DNA from: an uncultured Mediterraneibacter sp.
Lineage (GTDB): Bacteria > Bacillota > Clostridia > Lachnospirales > Lachnospiraceae
Assembly (NCBI GenBank): GCA_944384505.1
Contig: CALWTQ010000010.1
Location: forward strand, 1 to 64,000
DNA: 64,000 nt
Reading direction: 5' to 3'
Shown here: piece by piece, positions 57,410-64,000 of the stretch
How positions within the stretch are numbered: position 1 is the first letter of the stretch
How the letters are laid out: every line of letters begins with the position of its first letter
Made by a program: the position numbers and the translations under genes
The notes under the pieces: model-generated
What the model saw: only the letters and a program-made list of their open reading frames with translations
Told to the model about the DNA's origin: nothing
The model's database searches: none

Positions 57410-58582
57410 TCAGTCGCGAAACTTTGACATTGCCTTGTCGAACCGCTCTAGAGCTTCATCCAGAACCTTTGTTGTACAGGCCAGATTAATCCGCTCGAAT
57501 CCTTCTCCACATTTTCCGAAAATGTAACCGTCATCCAGGTAGAGATAAGCTTCTTTTCTCAGATACTCAGCAAGTTCCTTTGCTTCCATGCCAAAGCACT
57601 TACAGTCAAACCAGGCAAGATAAGTTCCCTCCAGGTCTGCCACCCAGACATCCGGATAATGCGATGCCATAAACTCTTTAAATTTCTTATAGTTCGCATA
57701 GATATGCTCATTGAGCTGATCTACCCAGTCCGCGCATTTCATATAGCCTGTCTCCAACGCTCTGACTCCAAATATACTCCACGTATAACATCCGGATACA
57801 TTTACTTGATTATTAAATTTTTTCCAAAGATCTTTATTCGGTATAAACGCATTTGCGACACATAGCGCGGCCAGAGAAAATGTCTTGCTCGCCGCATTGA
57901 GTGTAACGCTGTGCTGAGCAAATTCTTCACTGATGCTGGCAAATACTGTATGTTTGTAAGGCGGCATGATAATATCAAAATGAATTTCATCGCTTACAAC
58001 CAGTACGTTGTGTTTAATACAGATTTCGCCCATCCGTCTCAGTTCATCTACGGTCCAGACACGTCCTACAGGATTATGCGGATTACAAAGGATAAAGATC
58101 TTTGACTGTTTCGCTTTTTCTTCAAAGTCCTCAAAATCGATCTCATATCTTCCGTTTACAAGCTTAATCTCATTCTCTACGATCTTCCTCTGATTTGTCT
58201 CTATTGCGCCATAAAACGGATAATATACCGGCGTCTGAATCAAAACTCCGTCTCCCGGTTCGGAGAAAGCGCGTACTGCCGCATATAACCCCTGTACAAC
58301 TCCATTCGTCTGAACAATCCACTCTCGTTCTATCTCCCAATTGTGACGTGTCTTCATCCAGTGTTTCACAGCCTCAGCATAACGGTCTCCCCACCAGGTG
58401 TAGCCATACATACCAAACTCAGCAGTTTCTTTCAATTCCTGAATAATCTCCGGAGCAGTGAGCAATTCCATATCTGCAACAGATAAAGGAACCACATCAC
58501 TCCCTACGTTTTTATCCATTTCATCCCACTTTGCGGATTCCATGTTCACTCTGCTTCTTGAAATTTCAAAATTGTATTTCAT
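57410..58582 (-). CDS. MalY/PatB-family PLP C-S beta-lyase
   Basis: Cleaves C-S bonds in cysteine S-conjugates or cystathionine, giving a thiol, ammonia and pyruvate through 2-aminoacrylate; cytoplasmic. The 390 residues begin like MalY/PatB (SRVNMESAKWDEMDKNVGSD), have YGYTWWGDRY, NPHNPVGRVWT, D198 in VVSDEIHFDI, and the PLP lysine K233 in NAASKTFSLAAL. The start is upstream of the M20D gene, with a 14-base gap. PatB-like enzymes also act as aminotransferases, but the neighbouring deacylase and RidA favour beta-lyase action. Confidence 0.9.
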   Translation of the reverse strand: MKYNFEISRSRVNMESAKWDEMDKNVGSDVVPLSVADMELLTAPEIIQELKETAEFGMYGYTWWGDRYAEAVKHWMKTRHNWEIEREWIVQTNGVVQGLYAAVRAFSEPGDGVLIQTPVYYPFYGAIETNQRKIVENEIKLVNGRYEIDFEDFEEKAKQSKIFILCNPHNPVGRVWTVDELRRMGEICIKHNVLVVSDEIHFDIIMPPYKHTVFASISEEFAQHSVTLNAASKTFSLAALCVANAFIPNKDLWKKFNNQVNVSGCYTWSIFGVRALETGYMKCADWVDQLNEHIYANYKKFKEFMASHYPDVWVADLEGTYLAWFDCKCFGMEAKELAEYLRKEAYLYLDDGYIFGKCGEGFERINLACTTKVLDEALERFDKAMSKFRD

Positions 58583-58609
58583 ACTAATTGCCTCCTTTAT
58601 TCTTTTCCT

Positions 58610-59896
58610 TTATTCTGCTTGTGTCTTATTTTCCTGCTTTACCGCAAGCTGATGTTTTTTAATCACTCTATTTCCAATATATCCGCCTAAAAGTCCTAAA
58701 CAGGATACAACGAGTCCAAAGATGAAAATCGTCCTGTACGCCGCTGCAAATTCCATTTTATCCATAAATGAACCGTACAGAGTATTCAGGAAAGTATCCG
58801 GAAGGAAACCAACGATTGAAGCCATACCTGTTACTGTTCCTACCATATACTTTGGTGTTCCTGCTTCGTCAATCATAGCCCAGTATACAGCTCTGTTGCA
58901 GAAATACGAAAAACTTACCAGCATCATAATCACCAAGATAATCGGCAGAAATCCTGGGTTCTCTGGAATTATGATAAGCAGCACACTAAGTATAATCAAC
59001 CCTATACAAGCCATCATGATAACGCCCGTAGACCGTCCCTGCTTTTTAGATATCATACCTGCTATCGGCGACGCGGCAAGAGCTCCCAACCCTCTGATTG
59101 TTGCAAAAGTTGATGCCGCAACTGCTGTCATACCAAATGCCCCCTGCAGATAAGGAGCATAATAGGATGCAGTAGCCATCATAACTGAACATGTGAAAAT
59201 AACTGCGGCCAGGCACCATGTGATCGGAAGTTTAAAGCTTTTTCCAATAACTGCAAGGCTCTCTTTCATGCTGGATGTTGTTGTTTTTTCGCTATTAGTC
59301 TTAGGCAGTAAGAAAGCTAAAACAACACCTACAGCTATCATTATTACTGAAGTTACAACAACAACTCCAGTCATTCCGACTGCATTATTAATTTTGGTGC
59401 TCAGATATGCGAACAGCGCAAGACATCCCCAGGTAATTACCAAATTTATTGCAGTTCTTCCTCCTTCAAGAATTCCGAACATCTGTCCCTGCTCATCTGA
59501 TGCCGCCAGCATATTTACGACCTTTACGGAAGACGACCAGAATGTAAGAACTGTAGTAATGCCAAACAATATGTGTATAATCATGAGGCTTGTATAGCCC
59601 GGCCATGTACTGAGCCACAGTCCAAGCACTCCCGTTCCTACCATTGAAAATACCATCAGCTTTTTCGCATCAAACTTATCGGCTATAATTCCTCCCGGAA
59701 TATAACAGATCAGATTCATAATTCCGTAAACAGATGTAAGATTACCATATGCCGTAGCGTCATCCATTAATCCCATCGCTTCCTGCAGCGGCGTAAAATA
59801 TGTATATCTCAGATATGGAAGGATATAAATCGTAGTCATAGAAAGCATCATTAAAACAAGCACTAAATATTTTTGTGAAAATTTACCTTTCTTCAT
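58610..59896 (-). CDS. Major facilitator superfamily transporter
   Basis: Twelve predicted membrane helices in 428 residues, with MFS features such as GGIIADKFDAKKLMVFSMVG after helix 2 (the family loop motif in altered form) and SPIAGMISKKQGRSTGVIMM in the second half. The closest general look is the nitrate/oxalate-formate or sugar-phosphate antiporter side of the superfamily, but the substrate cannot be read. It lies between the YfcC-type transporter and the C-S lyase gene, so it probably moves the conjugate in or a product out. Confidence 0.88.
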   Translation of the reverse strand: MKKGKFSQKYLVLVLMMLSMTTIYILPYLRYTYFTPLQEAMGLMDDATAYGNLTSVYGIMNLICYIPGGIIADKFDAKKLMVFSMVGTGVLGLWLSTWPGYTSLMIIHILFGITTVLTFWSSSVKVVNMLAASDEQGQMFGILEGGRTAINLVITWGCLALFAYLSTKINNAVGMTGVVVVTSVIMIAVGVVLAFLLPKTNSEKTTTSSMKESLAVIGKSFKLPITWCLAAVIFTCSVMMATASYYAPYLQGAFGMTAVAASTFATIRGLGALAASPIAGMISKKQGRSTGVIMMACIGLIILSVLLIIIPENPGFLPIILVIMMLVSFSYFCNRAVYWAMIDEAGTPKYMVGTVTGMASIVGFLPDTFLNTLYGSFMDKMEFAAAYRTIFIFGLVVSCLGLLGGYIGNRVIKKHQLAVKQENKTQAE

Positions 59897-59917
59897 CGCA
59901 TTTCTCCTCTAATCATC

Positions 59918-61300
59918 TCATCCCGTCCAGCCGATTCCTGTCAGAAATACAAGCAGTATTGACAGACACACAAACGATATAACAATAAACGGGAAAACAA
60001 ACCGAAACCATTTTCCAAACGGTACTTTTGCAATCATCAAAGCTCCCATCAGCGCTGAAAATGTCGGAATACACAAATTGGTCAGACCGTCCCCGTAGAT
60101 AAACGCTGAGACAATCACCTGATCCGTAATCCCCAGCACATCTCCGATTGGAAGCATTAGTGGAAGCACCACTGCCGCCTGTCCGGAGCCGGACGGGATA
60201 AAGAAATTGATAATCGCATTGCTCAAAAACAGGAATACACTCGCCGCCTGTGCTCCGAGATATCCCAGCGGGATTGTAATATAATAGATAATCGTGTGGA
60301 GAATCCCGCCTGTCTCCATCACAAGACCAATCGTTCTAGCGAATCCGATGATCACGGCGATGCCGGCCATCTGCATAACGCCCGATATAAAACTGTTCGC
60401 GATCTCGGACAATGACTTTCTATATATCATTCCCGTGATAACCGCCAGTATCATCAGAATCAGCACAAATGTATTGTAGTTAAGCCCCCACATAGGAACG
60501 ATCACCGCGATAATAACGAAGCTGATAATAAGAAGCAGAAGCGCAGCCACAGCTCTCTTATCAAGTTTCACTTCTTCCTGATTCTCTTCACTCTGGCTGT
60601 TTTCAATCTCCTGGAGCCAGTCCGTATTTCCCATCAGAGAATTTGCCGGATTTTTCAAAATCCGCCGGCAGTATCTCACCACATATACACAGAGCAGTCC
60701 GGTCATAAAGAACAGAACCATCAGCCTCACAAAGAATCCTGAAAGCGGCTCTACTCCTGCGATCGTCTGTGCAGTCATACAGAAAGGACCCGAGAAGAAG
60801 CCGACGAAACTCGACATAAAGAAAATCGCAACAGCTGCAATTGGGTCAAGCTTTAACTTCCGTGCAACGATCACCCCTACAGGCACAAATGCCACAAATG
60901 CATCACTCCCGCCGACAGATGCCAGCAGAGACATCAGCACCATACAGAAAATCACCGGCATAAGTGTACTTTTCCCATTCATCCTGTATATCGTATAGCC
61001 GATCACATTTTCGATTGATCCATAAGAGAGAATGGAGCAGATAGAACCGCCCATCAGCATAACAATAAAAATAATGTAGGCGCTCCCATTCATTCCATCC
61101 AGAATCATTGACAGAGCTTTTACCGGAGAGACGGTCACATTTTCTACAAAGTGAAATGTTCCCGCAATTACGTTTCCACTGCTGTCCAGATCATACTCGC
61201 CCGACGGTACGATGTACGTCAAAATACTTGCCAGTACAATCAAAGCCACTGTCAGCCAGAGCAGGTTCGGCGCTCTGACTTTTTTCTTCTGTTTACTCAA
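59918..61300 (-). CDS. YfcC-family (C4-dicarboxylate/short-chain acid carrier type) transporter
   Basis: About 12 hydrophobic segments in 460 residues: APNLLWLTVALIVLASILTY followed by IVPSGEYDLDSSGN, the family start, GGSDAFVAFVPVGVIVARKL with inverted-repeat hairpin features, and FFIPSGSGQAAVVLPLMLPI in the second half. The family, in the ion-transporter superfamily, includes putative arginine/ornithine, basic amino acid and dicarboxylate carriers. It is first in the operon, with a clear promoter at 61436-61464. Uptake of an acidic N-acyl amino acid would suit it, by inference only. Confidence 0.85.
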   Translation of the reverse strand: MSKQKKKVRAPNLLWLTVALIVLASILTYIVPSGEYDLDSSGNVIAGTFHFVENVTVSPVKALSMILDGMNGSAYIIFIVMLMGGSICSILSYGSIENVIGYTIYRMNGKSTLMPVIFCMVLMSLLASVGGSDAFVAFVPVGVIVARKLKLDPIAAVAIFFMSSFVGFFSGPFCMTAQTIAGVEPLSGFFVRLMVLFFMTGLLCVYVVRYCRRILKNPANSLMGNTDWLQEIENSQSEENQEEVKLDKRAVAALLLLIISFVIIAVIVPMWGLNYNTFVLILMILAVITGMIYRKSLSEIANSFISGVMQMAGIAVIIGFARTIGLVMETGGILHTIIYYITIPLGYLGAQAASVFLFLSNAIINFFIPSGSGQAAVVLPLMLPIGDVLGITDQVIVSAFIYGDGLTNLCIPTFSALMGALMIAKVPFGKWFRFVFPFIVISFVCLSILLVFLTGIGWTG

Positions 61301-61397
61301 TTCTTACTCCCTCCATTCCTCTACTCTAAAAAGTTAACATTTCCGATCCAGCGCTGTATTGATCGCCCCAAATATAAAGCTATTAATTCAATAAGCT

Positions 61398-61411
61398 CTT
61401 AATTAGTTAAG
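61398..61411. promoter_or_regulatory. Dyad CTTAA-N4-TTAAG upstream of the YfcC-type gene
   Basis: A 14-bp inverted repeat just downstream of the -10 of the promoter at 61436-61464, in the 5' leader. Its size and placement suit a MarR-type repressor site; the MarR gene at 55454-55984 is the candidate. Confidence 0.45.
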
Positions 61412-61435
61412 CTACTTTATATTTAAGATACTTAT

Positions 61436-61464
61436 ATTATAGTTCAATAAATATTCTTTGGCAA
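61436..61464 (-). promoter_or_regulatory. Promoter of the YfcC-MFS-C-S lyase-M20D operon
   Basis: On the minus strand TTGCCA (61464-61459), 17 bases, perfect TATAAT (61441-61436), in a long A/T-rich leader. Confidence 0.6.
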
Positions 61465-61521
61465 TACTGTAATATTTCTCAAATAAATCGAACAATTTTT
61501 GTATGATTCTCACAAAAAGCA

Positions 61522-61552
61522 ACAGACAAAAAGAGGATCTCTTTTTGTCTGT
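61522..61552 (-). terminator. Terminator after the BCCT gene
   Basis: ACAGACAAAAAGA (61522-61534) pairs perfectly with TCTTTTTGTCTGT (61540-61552), followed on the minus strand by TGCTTTTTG. It closes the SDR-BCCT transcript, 38 bases after its last stop codon. Confidence 0.75.
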
Positions 61553-61589
61553 CAACATTCAAAATATATGATATTTAATTATTACTGTT

Positions 61590-63107
61590 TCAGATATCGT
61601 GCTCCCGCACCATATTGTAAATGCTCTTCATCAGTACGATACACACTGCAATCAGAGGAAATCCCGCGATGACACATACTACCTGTATAGTTTCAAAGCC
61701 ACCGACAATCATAATCCCGGCTGAAAACATTACAAAGACAACAGCCCATAAAAGTCGGTTCCATCTGGCGGGCTGTTCATATCCAGTCAGTTTTCTGCTG
61801 GTCATTGACGATATAATAAAAGCAGATGAACTCACGGTCGTTGCCAGGAATATGAAGCAGGATATACAGTAGGCCACAAGCATAATCTTCGACATCGGAA
61901 GACTTTGTATTACAGCGGCAATCGCCGCCTCCTGCCCCTGTTCATTGAGGATCGAAACAAGATCAACGGTTCCGGTCTTCTGAAGATAGAGAGAATATCC
62001 GCCCATTACTCCGAAAAACGTCATGCAGCCCAGAGAACCCCATAACACTTCTCCGGTTATCACCTGCCGGATCGTGCGCCCCCTGGAAATTCTCGCTACA
62101 AAAAGTCCCATAACAGGCATATAAGCAAGCCACCATCCCCAGTAGAACATAGTCCAATTCTGCGGAAATCCACTCTGCACATTGGGATCGGTATAAGTGC
62201 TCATCCGGACAAAATTGGAAAGAAGCATCCCCACCGAATTAATTTCGGAATCAACAATATACAGTGTCGGGCCAACAATAAACATTACTCCTAAGAATGC
62301 AAGCACAACATATATATTGATTGTACTCAGATTCTGAATCCCTTTATCCAGTCCCAGATAGACAGTTCCGCCAAACAGTACCAGGAGAAGCAGAAGGGCA
62401 AAAAGCTTCATCCCTATCGTATTCTCTGTACCGAGCAGGGTTGATATAATCTGCGAGATCACAGGTATCTCTAATCCGATTGATGCTCCTATACCTCCCA
62501 TAATTCCGAAGACCACAATGATATCAATAAGGATCAGACAGTATTTATGCCAGACCTTCTTCTTATTTCCAAAAGCAGCTGCGCACGCTGTACTTACTCT
62601 CGTTGTATCTCCATTCTTCACATACAGCACATAGGCAATAGCTATTGTAGCCGGTATATACATCATCCAGGCACTTGGCCCCCAGTGAAACTGTCCGTAC
62701 ATATGGGCATAATCATATGCCTGATTTGAAAAAGGTTCAATCTCAAAAGGCGGTGCCTGGAGATACTGCAGGGGTTCAAACAGACTCATGATCATAATCG
62801 ATGCATCTATTCCTGTTGTAAACACCATACAGATCCAGGCAAATTTTCCGTATTCCGGCTTTTCATCCGGTTTTCCGAAACGTATCTTTCCATAGCGCCC
62901 AAAAGCCAGCCATCCCAGGAAGACAAAATTTGCAATATAAATACATAAATATGCCCATCCGAAATCCTTTGTTATCAACCCCAGAAGGCGGCTGAGAAAG
63001 CTGTATGCCTCTTCAGAACTTGTTATCATGATCAGGGACATTACAATGAATACTAATAAAGTAGGTATAAATATCTTAAGATCAATGTTAAATTTTGTTT
63101 TTTTCAT
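61590..63107 (-). CDS. BCCT-family (betaine/carnitine/choline) transporter
   Basis: Imports or exchanges quaternary ammonium compounds; 505 residues with 12 predicted membrane helices. Landmarks: FTTGIDASIMIMSLFEPLQY, YGQFHWGPSAWMMYIPATIA, and the signature WTMFYWGWWLAYMPVMGLFV followed by ARISRGRTIRQV, which is the classic BCCT segment 8. Substrate (betaine, carnitine, choline, crotonobetaine or another) cannot be told. The lack of long charged N- and C-terminal tails suggests a nutrient transporter or exchanger rather than an osmosensor. It lies 24 bases from the SDR gene in the same transcript. Confidence 0.92.
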   Translation of the reverse strand: MKKTKFNIDLKIFIPTLLVFIVMSLIMITSSEEAYSFLSRLLGLITKDFGWAYLCIYIANFVFLGWLAFGRYGKIRFGKPDEKPEYGKFAWICMVFTTGIDASIMIMSLFEPLQYLQAPPFEIEPFSNQAYDYAHMYGQFHWGPSAWMMYIPATIAIAYVLYVKNGDTTRVSTACAAAFGNKKKVWHKYCLILIDIIVVFGIMGGIGASIGLEIPVISQIISTLLGTENTIGMKLFALLLLLVLFGGTVYLGLDKGIQNLSTINIYVVLAFLGVMFIVGPTLYIVDSEINSVGMLLSNFVRMSTYTDPNVQSGFPQNWTMFYWGWWLAYMPVMGLFVARISRGRTIRQVITGEVLWGSLGCMTFFGVMGGYSLYLQKTGTVDLVSILNEQGQEAAIAAVIQSLPMSKIMLVAYCISCFIFLATTVSSSAFIISSMTSRKLTGYEQPARWNRLLWAVVFVMFSAGIMIVGGFETIQVVCVIAGFPLIAVCIVLMKSIYNMVREHDI

Positions 63108-63131
63108 TTCTCACGCCCCGTTCCACATCGC

Positions 63132-63899
63132 TTACTGCGCTGTATAGCACCCGTCAATCGCAAGAGAAGTTCCTGATACAAATTCGGCTTCATCCGAAGA
63201 CAGGTATACATATCCATAGGCGATATCTTCTGGTTTTCCAAGATATCCAATCGGATGTTTCCGGATAAATTCCTCTGAATACTCTTCAATCGTCTGACCG
63301 TTCTGTCTGGCATCATCATAGGCCATCGGAGTAATAATATATCCGGGATGTACAGAATTAACACGAATATTCAGCCTGTTCTCTCCACAGTATAAAGCCG
63401 CAGCTTTCGTCATCAGAGTAACAGCTCCCTTTGCCGCGCAGTATGCGAAAAACGCTGATTCTGCCACAAGCCCTTCGATAGAAGATGCATTTGCAATGGA
63501 GCATTTCTCCCCGTTTTTCCTCATTTCCTCAATCGCAAGCTGCATACCATAGAATACACTGGTCTGATTGATCGCGATTGTCTTGTCCCACTCTTCCAGG
63601 GTCGTGTTAGAGATATCTTTTCTATATGAAATAGCCGCGTTATTAATCAATACATTCAGTTTTCCAAATTCAGATGTCGTATATGCGATACACGCCTTCC
63701 AATTCTCATAGTCCGTAACGTTCAATTTGAAAAAGCGCGCGTCCGGTCCGATACTGTCAGCTACAGCCTGCCCCTTTTCTTCATTTAAATCAGCAATAAC
63801 AACCTTTGCCCCTTCCTTTACGAACAGCCTTGCCGTGCACTCTCCGATTCCCTGAGCCGCTCCTGTTATAATTGCAACTTTATTTTCTAATCGTCCCAT
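63132..63899 (-). CDS. Short-chain dehydrogenase/reductase (SDR, classical)
   Basis: NAD(P)-dependent oxidoreductase of 255 residues. Motifs: IITGAAQGIGECTARLF (TGxxxGIG), NVLINNAAISYRKDI (NNAG-type), the catalytic Ser in IANASSIEG and YCAAKGAV with Tyr and Lys, then HPGYIITPM. VVIADLNEEKG with an acidic residue after strand 2 points to NAD rather than NADP. AGGAGG lies six bases before the ATG. Being co-transcribed with a BCCT transporter, it may act on the imported compound (for example a hydroxyl group on a carnitine-like molecule), but that is a guess. Confidence 0.9.
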   Translation of the reverse strand: MGRLENKVAIITGAAQGIGECTARLFVKEGAKVVIADLNEEKGQAVADSIGPDARFFKLNVTDYENWKACIAYTTSEFGKLNVLINNAAISYRKDISNTTLEEWDKTIAINQTSVFYGMQLAIEEMRKNGEKCSIANASSIEGLVAESAFFAYCAAKGAVTLMTKAAALYCGENRLNIRVNSVHPGYIITPMAYDDARQNGQTIEEYSEEFIRKHPIGYLGKPEDIAYGYVYLSSDEAEFVSGTSLAIDGCYTAQ

Positions 63900-63961
63900 A
63901 ACTTTCCTCCTGTTATCTAATGGTCATCTGTTTTCTAACTTAAACTTATTTTTATACTCAA

Positions 63962-64000
63962 CTATTCTGTATCTGATTCTGCTGTGTCATCTTCTCGATT
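63962..64000 (-). CDS. Possible C-terminus of a gene entering from the right edge
   Basis: The last 39 bases, read on the minus strand, give NREDDTAESDTE and a TAG stop. The acidic tail looks like a protein C-terminus and the 62-base gap to the SDR start suits an operon, but the piece is too short to name or to be sure of. Confidence 0.3.
   Translation of the reverse strand, partial: NREDDTAESDTE

Overview
The window looks like a chromosomal segment of an anaerobic gut Firmicute, most likely a Lachnospiraceae-type Clostridia. The grounds are strong AGGAGG ribosome sites, consensus TTGACA-17-TATAAT promoters, a T-box leader, an M-box leader, pyruvate:ferredoxin oxidoreductase, and selenium/molybdenum purine catabolism. 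I see no transposase, phage gene or CRISPR array. Genus cannot be fixed by eye.

Layout. (1) 1-1160: 5' part of pyruvate:ferredoxin oxidoreductase, running off the left edge. (2) 1412-10396: a seven-gene minus-strand catabolic operon (Nramp-like transporter, M20 hydrolase, Gfo/Idh oxidoreductase, M29-type metalloenzyme, two aminotransferases, aspartate-dehydrogenase-like protein) with a divergent LysR regulator and a palindromic operator between the two promoters. Its substrate is unknown, and the transporter lacks the residues Nramp proteins use to bind metal. (3) 10404-29362: a complete anaerobic purine/urate-type cluster split into two divergent arms. The minus arm is ssnA, NCS2 permease, ygfK, hydA, yqeC, a yqeB-mocA fusion, Se-dependent xanthine dehydrogenase and a ModE-type regulator. 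The plus arm is a YheO-type regulator, dpaL (ygeX), ygeY, ygeW, ridA and arcC. Two tandem palindromes lie between the divergent promoters. Together the arms could import a purine, hydroxylate it, open the rings, cleave 2,3-diaminopropionate to pyruvate and ammonia, and recover ATP from carbamoyl phosphate. (4) 29505-30660: ECF sigma/anti-sigma pair. (5) 31385-39057: a second purine module (guanine deaminase, three-subunit xanthine dehydrogenase XdhABC, a domain-permuted XdhC/CoxI-type maturation protein) and dipeptidase PepD, followed by a DUF554 gene remnant. (6) 39450-41190: M-box leader and mgtE. (7) 41275-45147: ilvE, and ilvN/ilvB behind a T-box leader. (8) 45210-51713: hom, marR, thyA, folA, a zinc-type ABC transporter and a YhhN protein, nearly all overlapping. 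(9) 51882-54930: a large structured repeat, tRNA-Gly, an orphan HicB, a MATE exporter and a 32-residue small protein. (10) 55045-61300: MarR, RidA, M20D amidohydrolase, C-S beta-lyase (MalY/PatB type), an MFS and a YfcC transporter, a plausible route for N-acyl-cysteine S-conjugates. (11) 61590-64000: BCCT transporter, SDR dehydrogenase and the tail of one further gene.

The most unusual non-coding signal is a repeat family seen as a 471-bp unit at 30710-31180 and as an inverted composite at 51882-52647. Each unit starts with the same 20-bp end and carries a giant hairpin of about 215 bp. The stems differ in sequence between copies yet still pair, while the apical loop sequence is conserved. 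A second, short repeat family with ends AGTTCAGCCAT occurs at seven places. Start codons were adjusted where Shine-Dalgarno position, family length or promoter position argued for it.
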